The notes below the pieces were generated by a model, which saw only the letters and a program-made list of their open reading frames with translations, was not told the origin of the DNA and did no database searches. From Rhabdophis nuchalis (lineage: Eukaryota; Chordata; Lepidosauria; Squamata; Natricidae), in the NCBI GenBank assembly GCA_039707465.1, contig CM077643.1, positions 374,889,419 to 374,953,418 of the forward strand: a stretch of 64,000 bases of DNA. Reading direction: 5' to 3'. The translations under genes and the position numbers were made by a program. Of this stretch, positions 1 to 13,149 are shown piece by piece; position 1 is the first letter of the stretch, and each line of letters begins with the position of its first letter.

Positions 1-1314
1 GGGCATCTTGCCTAATGACTGTTTTGTTCAGTCGTCAACATTCTGATCCCAATTGCAGTTGCAAGTCAAGAACTACCTGCTCGGACTAAAAATGTTCAAT
101 TCCATTCCAGTTTGGTGATGTTACTGTATGGTTTATTTGTTTCGTCTTTATTGTGTTGAACTTTCATGTGTTTCATGTTCCCTCTGTAATTCTGCCTTTG
201 TAGGTTTTCTGCATGGCAACAGTGACAACCAGGTGTCCTTAAGGCTTTAATCAAGCCAACACATTCTCAGCTGAGGAGCCTCTCATCTGATACTAACATC
301 ATCATTTACTTTTTTTGGGTCTATGCATATGGTTTTCTGGATAAATATAGGAAAGATTTACCATTGTGAGTGTCACATTGTCACTAAGTGATCATCTAGC
401 TCTCACATTGCTCCTGCCTGATAGTCTGCTTGTTTCATTTGAGCAACTAGGATGACCTTTATGCCTTGGGTGACTCTAGTAGAAGCATATATTTTTGCCA
501 TGCATTCCCAATGTTCTTCATTTATGGAATGACTATTAATAGTCAAGCCTTTAAATGACTTTACCAATAAGAGGAAGACTAAACCGAGTTATATTTATGG
601 TATAAAACTCTTAGCATTTATATAAAATAAATCCCATCTTGAGGCATGAAAAAATCCAAAAATACTCTAATCCGATAACAGCATTTTTCAGGGAAACTGC
701 ATTCAATTTTGTGGGTCACATTATATAAGCAACATGTAATAATGTTTAAAATGATTTTTAATAAAATTGTCATTTCTTTATTTTACCAACTCGTTAATCC
801 AATAAAAATATATTTTAAGATCATATGCAAATTCTTGGACTTACACTCATGTAAGAATATTGTATTACTTCACTGATAATTCAAAACAAGGAGAAAATAT
901 ATAGCAATTACAATTAGCAATCATTCATAATCCCAATGAAAAAGTGAATTCCTCATAAAATGTTCAGGTATGTCTATCAGCCAAATTAGTTGTTAGATAG
1001 TGGAAATATTGAGGTTATATTTCAATGGATAAAACCTACCTGTAACTTTTCTTGAACATGTTTCAGAAAAGAAAAAAAATGTATGATAAGTAAAAGTAAT
1101 AAATTATTATTTTACAAGGATCAGTGGGGTTTTATTGTTTCTATAAAAGATAAGTACTTTATCCAACTTTTCTTATCAAAATTGTGATTATGTACCATCA
1201 AGTTATCATTAATTCTTAATGGCCACATAGATTTTCTCTATGATATGTCCCTAAACTGGTTCTTCAAGTCTTCCAACAGTGCACTCATCACTACTGTAAT
1301 AGTTCATCCAACTT
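1..1314. other. AT-rich unique-looking stretch
   Basis: I see no gene, RNA or recognisable repeat here. The stretch is AT-rich with only short chance reading frames. Confidence 0.5.
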
Positions 1315-1450
1315 GCTGATCATTATCTTTTCTTTCCATCTTTTCCAATATTACAGCCTTCTCCAGAGATCCAGGTCTTCATAATGTCTCTAATGTAGGA
1401 TAATTTGAGCCTGGCCATTTGTGCCTTGAATGAGAACTCTGAGTTGCTTA
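1315..1450 (-). mobile_element. RTE-clade LINE fragment (ORF C-terminal part)
   Basis: The reverse complement reads without a stop through EFSFKAQMARLKLSYI and then an RDIMKTW-like stretch. This is the region just after the reverse transcriptase in RTE elements (compare the pattern LKLxYFGHIMR). It is a short, 5'-truncated relic of the same family as the copy at 29690-29985. Ends are approximate and no TSD was found. Confidence 0.6.
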
Positions 1451-3489
1451 TTCACTTGTTTGTATACCAGCACTATGTATTTTTTTAAATTGAAAGATAA
1501 AAGTAAAATGAAAAAGATCAAGTTCATGGCTGTGAATTTCATTGTTTTAACTATGTTTCATGTAACAATTGTTACCTCATCTTTTCTGAAGTCTCCAACA
1601 TTCAGCTCTTTTTAATCAGTCATAATTCTGATATTTTAACATTACCTCTATAATTTTATGTGCTTCTATTATATACTCTTACATGCTTGTTTTCTAAAAT
1701 ACTTCAAATACTATAAATACTGATGGGGTTGGGTTTCCTTCTTTGAACTTGATCTCAAAGTTCATTAAACTCTGATTTTACTGTATTACATGAGTATTAC
1801 ATAAATCTTAATCACTGTTTTTCCAAGCATTATGGAAAATAAATATTAGGAAAAATAATTTCTTTGTAAAGTATATGGGAGTTTAAAAATAATTTTCAGT
1901 CAATACCCTGTTTCTATTTTTGCCTTGTATAATGGCTTTCCACTTAATCTAAGACAAAATTGGGGTATTCCTACTGAAGAAAACAACACTTCTTAATTAT
2001 AAAAATGTTTTATCGGTAAATTATGAAAAAATTAATGAATAGAATAGTAGGAATATATTCAGATACATGTTTGCTTGCATTCTCAAGTATTTAAGCTTGC
2101 AAATTAACCTTGAATAATAGACTCACTCTGTTGTTAATGTTCATGACAAATGAATCAAACAGCTTTGGACCTGGAACCAATTTTGATTGAAATTTTAGTT
2201 CCTGATCTTAATCCAACACTGCTGGACCACATTGGCTCATTATCATGCAGAGTTGAAGTTTATTTATAACATATCCTCAAAAATATTGAATTTAAGAAGA
2301 TTGATTCTGATATTGGAGATTGGCGCATTCTACTGTAAAATCCATTATAAGCATTTAATTTAGAGTATATCAAAGCTGAATGTTAAGATTAAGAAGTTAG
2401 CACTTCTATAGCAATTTGCAGCATAATTGTTTTCACTCTTGTTCCAAGCCACTTCCACAAAATACCTACTTTCCATTCATTTTGTGGGAAGATTGGTCTA
2501 CTTTCTCATATATTCTTTTATTTCCAAAGTTATTCTTTCACATATATTTTTTACTTTTTTCTTTCCATCACAATCTTTTTCACAAAATGTGTACCTGACA
2601 TCACTAAACAATGGTCACACATTCAGATCCTCTTATCCTCGTCTTTTCAATCTTTCATAACAAATAATAAACTTAGTCTTTCATAATAAATGACAACTCC
2701 ATCATGCTTTATATTCATTGCTCTGTATGCATATAAATGAATATTATTATGCTTAAAATACATTCTCAACACATACATGTCCTTTTCTAAGCAGATATTC
2801 AGCAAGCAAGCAATTGTACTTATTATTGGGTCTTCAATGGTTTAGTTAATTTTTCTGTATTCTCTTGGACTAATTTGCAATGCTTTCATGCTGACCATTC
2901 CCTCTGTTTGTAGGAAGCCAATATCCATCTATTTATGTTACTTCATGAAATACCTTTTAACTCCAGATCCCATGTGTTTCCAAATTTTGGACTGTTTCCC
3001 CCAATACTCATCCTTTGTTCTCTTATTAACACTGTAGGAGTACAACTATATTAACACTCTAGGACCATCATTTTTTTTCCATTTCATTGGAAAAAAGCTG
3101 CCCAGAGTAGCCTCACAATTCTGCTGTTTGCACAACTGTTGTTATAGAGAATGGACTGCATGAAATATTACTTCCCTAAAAAATAGTTTGTTTGGTGAGT
3201 TTTTTATAAGATTTTACCTTGATTCATTACAGCTGTCATAATTTCTACAAACATGTTTTTCATATTATTATTTATTTAGTATATTATATTCTAACACAAT
3301 TAATGTTATTAAATGTTACACATTGTATTACTGGTTTTTATCTGTAACTATTAACTTTAATTTTTATAATTAGATAGTTAAAATAACAGAAAGTTATCAT
3401 GAATATAAATTAAGTCTAGAAATAATTGTCAACCTGAATTAAATAAAACAAAAGCATCCAAGACTATTGTACTGTTCAGAATATGTTCT
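1451..3489. other. AT-rich unique-looking stretch
   Basis: No gene or recognisable repeat. Frames of about 60-77 codons near 2.4-2.7 kb are low-complexity and look like chance. Confidence 0.45.
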
Positions 3490-3715
3490 ATGACAGAGGC
3501 CCAGTTTGATCAAGCAGTTAAGGCAACAGGCTAGGAACCAGGAGACTGAGAGTCTTAGTCCTACCTTAGGTACAAAGCTAACTGGGTGATGTTGGCCACT
3601 CACTCTACCTTGGGTCTAGGAAGCAAGCAATAGCAAACCCTTCTGAAATGTGCCAAGAAAATTGCAGAGATTAGTCCAGGCAGTCGCCAGGACTCAACTG
3701 ACACAAAGACACCAA
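3490..3715 (+). mobile_element. tRNA-derived squamate SINE
   Basis: The head resembles a tRNA gene: a GTTAAGGCAACAGGCTAG block followed by a degenerate B-box region (GAGTCTTAGTCCTACC). The body then has the squamate SINE phrases AACTGGGTGATGTTGGCCAC and CCAGGCAGTCGCCAGGACTC. It is diverged. The related copy at 47938-48130 has the same order of blocks. Confidence 0.7.
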
Positions 3716-6700
3716 AATTTAAAAATGTCATAGGCTATAGACAAAATTTAGTTATAATGAAACCCTTTTCACAAATGATCTAGGCTGGCAAAGCATACTA
3801 AATATAGAGGGGAAGTAAACTAAAAATTACATTTAAATTTGATTAAAAATAAAAAAGTACTTTTAAAATAATAGAATATTGTTCAAGTATTCTAAACATC
3901 TTTTTCCATATTAAAAACTAAAACTCAAATACAGGTTTTGCATGGGGTCTAAGGATTACATCAAAGGCATTTGAGGTCACATAGTAGGCTCAGGCTGCAA
4001 ACGGTACATTTCTAATTTTGTAAATTTTGTAATTTATCCTATAGGTTATGTATTCCAAAAATTAAGGGGAAAATAACTAATAAATTTAGTACATTAACAA
4101 AGCTAGCAATGATACTTTCTATTAGAATAAATTATTCCTCTTTTATGTCCTGAAAATAGTTTCTATATATATACATGTTTATTGCGAGTTAATTCCTATT
4201 CAGTACAGCTTACTTCCTGACAAACATACATAGATTAGAGCTTAAATATTCAAAAACTTTTATGTATTATTTAGTCCACAACCATCTAAGTCAGAAATGT
4301 GCTTGAATCAATATTGCTGAAAGTATTATTGATTTCAATGAGATTTGCTCAGGACTTAGTCTGGTCATATTTCACTGGAAACTATCTTTAAAAAGCATTT
4401 CAAATTAAATGAAGTAGTTCTACCTATTCTCATATTAAGAATCTATCTTTTTATGTAGTAAAGCTATGAACTAGAGTTCATAGCTTTACTACATAACTGA
4501 ACTATTGAGAATTCCTCCTAAATCTTCCAGGATTCCAGAATATTGATATACAAAGTAGATTTGTGTTATTACATAATTTCCATTTGGAAAATCAGAATTA
4601 TTATAAATCTTTAGTTCTGTAACTATTCACAGTACAAGGTGATTTAAAGGTTTTGGAAGAATAACCAATACATTCATACTTTTTAAATTAATTATCTAAA
4701 GTATATTTAAAATACATTCCTTAGGTGTAAAATGTTAAATAAAAGTTGATTAAAAATTGTAAATAATAAGAACATATTTTATCCTCTTTGTTTGGGATTT
4801 GTAAACAGAGAAAATATTACACACACACCCAAAAACCCCAATCTAATACAGATCTTGAAAGTAGTACTTCCCAAATTTTAATCTCAGATAGACAGTTTAT
4901 AAGCCTAGCAGGAACTTGATAATTATTAGAAAGTGGGTCTCCTGGACATAAGGATATGTCAAATGCAGAGCACTGAACTGTCAATCTCTTTCATTTCAAA
5001 GGAAATATTAAGCATATATTTAAACATTCAAATCAATAAAATTTTAAAGTTTAGACATGGACTGGATTGAGTTAAATGTATATATTGAAAGATTAACCCA
5101 AATCTTAACTCCATTAATTATAATGGACCTTCAGTTATAATATATACAAAAACACTCCATTTACAAAATGTTAATTTTACAAAATAAAGTAGAACATGAA
5201 ATATTTCCTTTCAAAAACATATATGGAATTTATCTATTCAATGAACCATTTAAGAATAATGCTGTAATAATTTCTGGAAATAAAGAGCTAAGCAAGTTTT
5301 TTTAAGCTAAGCATTTTTTAATCCAAATAAAACAAATCACTTTTCATACCATACAAATTTAGAAAACTGTCTATTTTAATGCTTTGCTTTTAAATTATAT
5401 TCACTGTTTATAGAATTACTTCTGCCTAAATATCTTGAGCATTACAGCTGTGATATTAACAATAATATACAAATAGGAATAAACACATTTATAAATATGT
5501 TCACATCATCTACTCACTATGAAAACTGTTTTAAGAAACTTAATTTAATACATGAGGACACATCTATCATGTTTCAAAAATTAAATAATTCAAGACTTGA
5601 TTGACAAGATATTTCATACATGTACTACAGAAAAATTATAAATTATTCCTCTCTTATATCCTGAAAATAGTCTATAAATATACATGTTTACTGACAATTA
5701 AAATCCATTTAATTCACTGAAACTTACTTCCTGACAAATAGTTACAAACTCCATCTTAAATATTCAAATCCATAGTTAAAATTACAATTAATCTGATTTT
5801 TATCTATTGTTCCTTAAACCAATAATTATTGTGGCAGTTTTTCTTCTAGATATAGCAATTACAGATACAGCCAGGAAAAACATTCTTCATCAAGTGATTA
5901 ATTCTGCCACCATCCAAACACAAGAGAAGTAACTTTTTCTCCACTACAAGTTTTATAAAGAAATAATATAAAAAGAACACTGATCTCACACCTGTGTTAT
6001 AAAAGGTAAATCCCCAAACTTCTGGTGAGTAATAGTAGAAATCCCATCTTCAACACTGCTTGTTCCTTTTCAAGCACACAGTGGTTACTTCCAATTGCGT
6101 GATCTGGTCTTTCCCGTTGACAGTTAATCGTGAAAGAAAAATGTAAGCCAGAGAGGAGAAAATATAAAAAAGAAATGCTTTTCTTTAAGAAAATATTCTG
6201 ATGTATTCTTGCTTCACAGAAGATCTCAAGATGCCTCTTTGAAGGGGCTCCTTGAAAAGTTTTTTAATAATATTTTATTATTGTAATTGTCATTTTATGA
6301 TAATTAATAAGGAACTATCATTCCTAGTTTCCACTTTGACTTTTTAATCAATGTAAATATCATAGTTTATAGCCTTTAAAAGTTAAAATCTGCAGTGTTA
6401 TGAACACAGAAAAGGAAGATTTATATTATTCCAAAATGTAAAGCAGCCACTCAATTTTAAAAACAAATAAATCAATAACTTTTATCATACAAACTAATAG
6501 CATTCTTTTCTATATACAATGCTTTCACTTTAGAATCTTTTGCCCCACCTCTCGTATGGAAATCTTATACATACAAAATTCAGATGACATACGTTTTATC
6601 CTACATGTACAAAACAAACACTGTGATGGCTTCTTTTTTTAAAAAAGGTTGTTTCCCAAGTCACTTATGAGCAAATTTAATAAAACATTTTTTTTAAAAT

Positions 6701-7071
6701 CCCAAGCGACTTTAATATCATTCTGAATACCAGGAACTTCTGGTTTTTTTTCCTCTATCCCAAGATGGTTTTCTTTTCCGAAACTCAAGCCGAGAAAATA
6801 GACAAAAGAACCCAATTCACTGAACCTTGCCAAGTCTTGCCTTTCCCCCCCCCCTTTTCTTCAGCTTACACTACTCGTCGCTCCCAGCATGGCAACCTTC
6901 CCAAGCAGTCTTGGCAGAGCTCCAGTCTGTGCTAACCTATCAGACGTCCTTGCTTCCAATAGAAGTCCTTTGAAAATCAATATATTATGCATATACTGTG
7001 CACAATGATCATTGTGCAGTATACCAACCATGATATCTGTAATACAACCTGGCTGAATGAATGGGTGCTGC
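3716..7071. other. AT-rich stretch without recognisable genes
   Basis: Apart from the hairpin listed separately at 4451-4496 I see nothing identifiable. Partly similar phrases recur near 4150-4220 and 5645-5740 (TACATGTTTA, then CTTACTTCCTGACAAA), which suggests an old local duplication or two relics of one repeat. Confidence 0.4.
4451..4496. repeat. Perfect inverted repeat, 22-bp arms, 2-nt loop
   Basis: The left arm 4451-4472 is exactly complementary to the right arm 4475-4496, with AG between. The outer end reads TTATGTAGTAAAGC and its complement. There are no flanking TSDs and no transposon signature, so a template-switch mutation is a likelier origin than insertion. Confidence 0.9.
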
Positions 7072-7127
7072 TGCCAGGATATGGTTTCTGACCAACTCTA
7101 CTGGTGGTCAGAAACCATATCCTGGCA
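7072..7127. repeat. Perfect inverted repeat, 23-bp arms, 10-nt loop
   Basis: Arm 7072-7094 (beginning TGCCAGGATATGG) is exactly complementary to 7105-7127. The loop is ACTCTACTGG. No terminal motif of a known transposon is visible. Confidence 0.9.
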
Positions 7128-7336
7128 ACAACTTTCATTCTCCTGCCAAACTCCAGTACAGATTTTACATTGTAGGATAGTAACTTTTCTATACCCTCTG
7201 GTAACCCTGGACATTTATAAGCAGCATTCAGCAATAAGAAATTTTCCTATAAACATCCACAGATAAGCTTTTCACATAGGAGGATCGATGGCATAAGCAA
7301 CTCAAAACATTGTATTAAGATTTTCTTGACACTGGC
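7128..7336. other. Short unrecognised stretch
   Basis: Nothing identifiable between the hairpin and the LINE tail. Confidence 0.3.
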
Positions 7337-7720
7337 TGATGGGATGGGATGGGATGGGATAGGACAACCTTTATTGTCACTTTTTTCTATGAACACACTG
7401 GCACATATTAAAAAATGAAATTCTGATGTCCACTCTCAAAAGAAAATAAACTGAAATGTCCACCAAGCTAACAGCACTATCCAGGACAGAATGCTTTATC
7501 CAAGTTTCTGTTGCCATGATGACACAGCAGTTTCTCACCTGCCAGTTTGTTAGTAACTCTAGCTTCGTGTACTCCATTTTAGGCTCAAAGGAGCACATTA
7601 GCAAACAAAATAGATGGCAATGACACTGCATGGATTAGCCTTTAGCCTAGTTGTTAACCCTCCATCTTTGCTTCGTTTCCTCTTTCAATCATACCGCCTC
7701 CTCAGAAGCAGCAGCTCAGC
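7337..7720 (-). mobile_element. Internally deleted non-LTR retrotransposon (endonuclease start plus 3' tail)
   Basis: On the minus strand a frame reads LLTNWQVRNCCVIMATETWI, matching the start of the apurinic-type endonuclease domain of fish and reptile LINEs (…RDCCV…TETWL). Just upstream another frame holds KRSKDGGLTTRLKANP, so there is a frameshift. Almost directly after the endonuclease start comes the 3' end (GTGACAATAAAGGTTG) and an (ATCCC)n tail at 7339-7362. The core endonuclease and the reverse transcriptase are missing. The same 3' end occurs at 15783-15838. The clade is not certain. Confidence 0.6.
7339..7362. repeat. (GGGAT)n microsatellite, LINE tail
   Basis: About five tandem GGGAT units forming the 3' tail of the minus-strand LINE beside it. 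Confidence 0.85.
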
Positions 7721-8774
7721 AACAGAGGGAGACTTCCCTGCTGCAAAGGCTGCTGCACCCACTGCCTTCGGCACCTAAAACTCAGAAAGTGGTCTGCCAA
7801 GCACTTTCAGAGATTGCAGTCAATCTCATATCCTTCACACAACCCACCAACACTTCTTCAACCAAAGCATCCGAAGCAACGCAGACTCTCCAGAATAGCT
7901 TTATCAATAGTTCCTCTCTTGCTAAATATCACCAAATCCAATGCAGACTGACAGTCAGAACAATTTTATAATACGACTCCACTATCACAATTCCAAAGAA
8001 TCACTCAAACTGGATGGCACTTTCATCTCCCAAACCCCAACACTCTTGAAAGCCGAAGCAGCTGCAGCCAAGCAAGATGCCCCCATTTTAGAAAAGAACA
8101 CAAACCATGAAAAGTGAGATTCTAATTTAAATTAACAACCACCTTACATTCAAATTATATTCAAGCATTTTTCAAAATGAAGCCAACTTACAATATCAGC
8201 TGTCTGGTTAGGTTTTTATAACCAAAATCAAACCCTTACATTATGATTTAATGCACACAAAATATTTAAATGTTTATTAATGTGTTACTATAAATTATGA
8301 ATTATTGTTTATTAAATGCATCACGGCTATCTACTCCAAAAATACAGAATTAAAACAGTCAAACAGTTAAAAACATAAAAGGATTTTTATGCCTAGATTT
8401 TTAAAAATCATAAAAATAAAAAGGTGACAGTTGTGCCACAGACACATTAACCCAGGCTTAGGAGCAGGCTAGGTCTTAAGGGTCTTCCAGAATACCAGGT
8501 CACTTGGTCACCATATGTATCTCTGGCAGGATATGCTACAGGGCAGTGTATGCTACAGAAACAGCATATTTCAGTCCTATAATATATCATGAATTAGGGA
8601 ACCTGTAGCGTACCTATTCTGTCCAAAGATAGCAGGCAGATAGAAATAACTGAAGATAGGTACTCCTTCAAATAACCAATCCCTATGCTATTATATAGTA
8701 ATATGTAATACCGTGTTATAGTAATGTAAGCCAAATAATGTAATGCATGAATATAACCATAGTGTTTTATTCAA
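7721..8774. other. Unrecognised, may include the LINE 5' region
   Basis: A plus-strand frame of 106 codons (7651-7971) overlaps the antisense of the LINE and has no recognisable domain. It reads like the complement of a LINE leader, not like a host gene. From 8100 on the sequence is AT-rich and nothing is identifiable. Confidence 0.35.
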
Positions 8775-8855
8775 TACAAGTAGTCGTCAACCACAATTGG
8801 GACCAGAATCTTGGTTGTTGAGTGGAGTAGTCAATAAGCAAGTTGTTAAGCAGAC
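8775..8855 (+). mobile_element. Fragment of the ACCACAATTG squamate repeat
   Basis: It reads CAAGTAGTCGTCAACCAC, then AATTGGGACCAGAATC and a run of GTTGTTAAGCA-like phrases. This is the start of a common squamate interspersed repeat made of repeated GTTAAGTG phrases. Other pieces are at 12188-12504 and 18512-18568. Confidence 0.6.
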
Positions 8856-9696
8856 AAAGAGGAAGAAATGAAATCTGGGTCTTCACAATCCACACTTCCT
8901 TTCTTCAGCCCAGTGAAATTCATTTCTCCTTGCCATTTACTCATAAACTGCTCCCTATTTACAAAGGACCATAACAGCATAACCTAGGGCCGTCTGCTCA
9001 GCCCCCTAGCATCTACTTTGATTGGACAGGTCTCTGTGGGAACAGAGGAAAACCTGACCATACTGCATCTAGGGAAGTAAAGAGCTCCTCAACATTCATA
9101 GTATCCTCCCAAGATTATTCCTATAAAGAAGCATTCTAGATGACTCAATACTTCTGGAAGTCCAGGATCTATCTGACTTCATGTTTCTTCAGGTTGTCTA
9201 TCAACATTGATGGAGATGATGTAGCTCTGTTATGTGCCTTTTGCGATGGCACATTTAGGACCAAGAATGATAGGATGGAGCAAACACATGAGTGGAGCTG
9301 GGCTTATAGGGACAAATGTGATCTGTGCGCCCCACATTTCATATGAATCAGATTAGATTGATTAAAAAATCATAGGGCAGGTAGAGGGACACAGAACTCC
9401 AAAAAAATGTCCATATCTGTCAAGTCATCTTTCATTTTCATAAAGTAACAACCGTTGACAAACAACTAATCCATTGCTGCAAATCAGGCACCAATTTCTA
9501 CCTTCAGCATTAAATGATAATTCTTTAAATTATCCTCCATGTCAAGAAATCCACAGTTCTTGAAGTTTTGATAGATTCCAAATACTGAGGATACACGCAA
9601 GAAAGTATACACTTGTTTAACAGATAATGACTGCCTAAGACTCATATTAACTGATAGTCACACTGGGCTCAGTCATAAAGAATCCAATATTGGATT
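8856..9696. other. Unrecognised stretch
   Basis: No supported gene. A 68-codon frame at 9140-9346 has no recognisable features. Confidence 0.35.
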
Positions 9697-9830
9697 CAGT
9701 GGTGAGATCCAACCACTTCGCACCACTTCAGCAGAACCGGTTAACTTTCTGAGCAGTTTGGTGAACTGGTTGTTGGAAAAAATCATTAGGGCAAAGAACC
9801 GTTTGTTAAATTATTTAAATCCCACCACTG
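9697..9830. mobile_element. hAT-type MITE, 134 bp
   Basis: Terminal inverted repeats: CAGTGGTGAGATCCAACC on the left and TTTAAATCCCACCACTG on the right. The interior includes AGCAGAACCGGTTAAC. The flanks ATTGGATT and AATATTTT do not match well, so the TSD is decayed. It resembles the elements at 11980, 22601 and 37575. Confidence 0.75.
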
Positions 9831-11979
9831 AATATTTTGTATGTGGTAAAATCAAAGAGTCCTACAGTCATTATTATTCAGTTGTAAACCACAAATTAAA
9901 CAAATGACTTGAATGCAACTTAATTGTTAAACAGTATCAGTTTTATTCACAACAGACATTATACTAAAATTGATAAAAAGTCTCCCATAACAGGGATTAA
10001 GAAATTATTATTATTCGATGTAATTCCTGTTACATGAGAAGTAGAGACACCATAGAGACTTAATTAAAAGAAACAAACCCAGGAGCCATTGTGCACAAGC
10101 TATAATGTAATCTCTAGTATGCTGTTGTATTAATAACATTACTAAAGCTCTTAGCATGGTTTTGTATACCACATCAACATTTCATCACTCAGTTATAACA
10201 CATGAAACACTGTCCTTTTTAAAAATGTAATCTTATTTGGGAAATAGATATAGATGACTGCAAGATTTTTCTCTCACTTTGGCATTTAGTGTCCCTTTAT
10301 TCATGAGTAAGTATTTTCAATAATATTTTTAAGATGCTGCTTTTGCCAGCAGTTTTAAATTATCAATGCATTATAAGTTTGCAGGAGGAATATAAATCTG
10401 TACCTGGGTTCAGATACACATTGCATAACTCTATTTTGGTTTATTGCGTTCTGCCAGTTAGTTACTGGCTTAATTTATTTGAATAACTTATAAACAAACT
10501 GCAAATTAGCCTACCATATGAACCTAGCCAACATCACATAGGATTCCTCACTAAGTGTTGACAAAGCTCATACAGAATTTACTCCATATGAACGTTGGAG
10601 ATCAATGTCGCCCCCGTACAGTCGGCAACAACTAACAGAGTAAAATCCACAGGGACTCCCATATGAATGTTATTAAAAATTATTCAATATGCAATCTCGT
10701 TGTCTAAGAAAATATAGAGAAAATGTTTAAAATTATTTGTCATTGAGTTCATGAATCCACAAATATTTTGATTCAAAAACAAGCTGTTGTATATTTAATC
10801 AGTCCACAAAAAAGGAAAATTCTAGCAGTGTTGTTAACATCCATAATACAATGCCCAACAGTCAGAAAGTGAAATCCAAATAGTATCTACTTCAGATTCT
10901 CCAAGCCAATACATCTAAATACCCACTTTCCAGGATTTTTAAAAAAATTCTGTAAAAATAGAATAAATTCTCAGTCCAACATAGTTGAGAGGACTGGGTT
11001 TTTTTTCTTCTAGATCTCAAGAGGGAAAATAAGATCCATCTCTATCTTTGCTGAAATTAATGAAAAATCAAAGTGCTATATATTGTATATTCTTTTTTAT
11101 AACTTTCTTGCTTAAGGAAGAAAGACTGTAAAAACAAATAAAACGACAAGTGATATTTTCATTCAGCAAACTGTACTCTGATTACAAAGCCATCTCAGAG
11201 AAGAAATCCAGCTTCAGAATTTCAGTATAATGCAAACAGCAATGTAGGAGGACCAATAAGCAACTTTTCAAGAACTCTGGGAATTAAACTGGAACAGAAT
11301 CTTCTAAGAAAAGCTTACCAATGAATACTGCAAGACAATAAGAATGTGCTAGATATCGAGATAATATTACCTCAGAAATTGTAGCGTTTAAGTATGTGGT
11401 GACATGTTGCTTTCTTTAAAGCTTTTATATTAAGAAATTCCAAGTGCCAGTCATGTTCTCTTTGCAGTATTAATCAATAAAAACGTATTTTATTTTCAAC
11501 AAAAGAATGTACTGATTGAGTGCATAAGAATGAAATCTTTTAAATATCTTTTTTAACCATTTGTTTTCTACAATATAAATGCTAGAAGGCAGTGAATTGA
11601 TTCATGAATTGTATTAAACTATAATGCAGTTTACTGTATTCATAATGCATTATATGAACCCACCCACTGTATTTGTAAACCATGATTTAACATGTGTGTA
11701 TCCAGCCAACTGTGACTTGAACAAACTTCATTAAGAAAACCAGCTTAGTGTAATGTACGAAGCTAGGCAAAGTATTGGCAATCTAGTCCTAAATGTACAG
11801 ATATAAATACATGGCTTAGATAGCTTTAGAAAAAAAAATCCTAAAAGACAGGCGATCTCCATTTGTTAAGTTACTACAAATGAATTGTAGTGTTTATTAC
11901 ATGCATTGCATAAGGACTCACTTTTTTCACGTTCACTTCCATTTCCCACTTAAACTGAAAAGATTGCTGGGCTTAAAAT
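9831..11979. other. AT-rich unrecognised stretch
   Basis: No gene seen. Near 10585-10650 a short phrase (CAGTCGGCAACAACTAAC) resembles the 3' end shared by BovB elements and Sauria-type SINEs, but too little is left for a call. Confidence 0.4.
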
Positions 11980-12147
11980 CAGAGGTGGGTTGCTCCCGGT
12001 TCAGTCCGAATCGGCCAAACCGGAAGTAGTGGTGGGAGGCTCTGCCCACCCACCCGGATGCTTCTGCACATGCGCAGAAGAGTCGTGCACAAGAACACAC
12101 ATGATCACAAGCGAATCAGTAGTAAAAAAATGGAAAACCCACCACTG
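11980..12147. mobile_element. hAT-type MITE, 168 bp
   Basis: It begins CAGAGGTGGGTTGCTCCC and ends GGAAAACCCACCACTG. The 8-bp flanks CTTAAAAT and GATAAAAT agree at 6 of 8 positions. The interior is CG-richer than its surroundings and holds a small palindrome, CTTCTGCACATGCGCAGAAG. Confidence 0.8.
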
Positions 12148-12187
12148 GATAAAATAAATATGCCCTAGAGAATATGCCCAAAATTTA

Positions 12188-12504
12188 TCTTATTAAGCAA
12201 GACAGTTATGTGAGTTTTGCCCATTTTACGACTTTTCTTGCCACCGTTGTTAAATGAATCACTGCAGTTATGTTAATAACATAGTTAACCTTTCCCAATG
12301 TTTTTGCTTGTCAAAAGGTGATCACAATACCCCGAGGATTCTGCAACCTTCATAAATACATGCCAGCGTCCAAGCATCCAAACTTTGATCATGTGACCAT
12401 GGGGATGCTTCAACAATCATGAGTGAGTCAGCACTTTTTTTCAAGGCTGTTCTAACTTTGAGTGGTCATTAAACAAATGGTTGTAAATAAAGGACTACTT
12501 GTAT
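12188..12504 (+). mobile_element. GTTAAGTG-type squamate repeat, near full length
   Basis: It runs from TGAGTTTTGCCCATTTTACG through GTTGTTAAATGAATCACTGC and GATCATGTGACCATGGGGAT to AAAGGACTACTTGTATG. The block order is that of a known amniote/squamate non-autonomous repeat. The 5' part is degraded. Confidence 0.7.
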
Positions 12505-13149
12505 GCATTTTCTCCCTTAACCTACCAGAAAATGTGCAATAAAAGAAACCTTAACCTAGCGTAGCCTAGCTTCATTCTTAAACAGTATTTTAAACATTCG
12601 TCAAGCATATTGTATTGAATTCCCCATCTACGTGCCCTATTGGCTTTGACAATTCTAACTAAGGAAGCAGGAGCATGTCATTAGTATAGCCAGGTTCTAT
12701 TGTTACTGGTAATAAGCAGATATAAAATGCAATTAAGAACACTATAGTTACAGAAATGAGGAATAATATTTCAACAACCCTACAGTATTGGATATATAAC
12801 TGGAGAACATAAAATGCCCTTCTAATAGACTTTATGCTAGTTTATTTTCCTATGTCTTTAATAGCAAAATCTTGAGCTGAAATTGACTGCTAAAATCTCT
12901 ACCTGCTGATTTCTGCGGGCGAAGCTTGTTACTGTGTTAAAAGCAGGCCAGGTGCTTTATTTCTCATTGTTTTTGTCTAAACACTTGAAATTTCAAGTAA
13001 ATTAAAAACATTCACTGGGGGGGGGAAGCCTTAGCAATTAATATCAAACCAAAGCTGGTAACAAATGAATAATTCATTTACTGCAAAGTCAAAAATAGCA
13101 TATTAATAAAAGCACAAACCAAACGCAATAGGCAAGCTAGACAAGACTA
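12505..13149. other. Unrecognised stretch before the CpG-rich island
   Basis: AT-rich with no identifiable features apart from a G run at 13017-13024. Confidence 0.35.

Noticed and set aside
3016..3065. Short direct duplication around TATTAACACT and GTAGGA/CTAGGA
   Set aside because: Only about 12-15 bases repeated twice; within expectation for AT-rich DNA.
7651..7971. 106-codon plus-strand frame
   Set aside because: It overlaps the antisense of a LINE whose minus-strand coding motifs are clear; no independent support.
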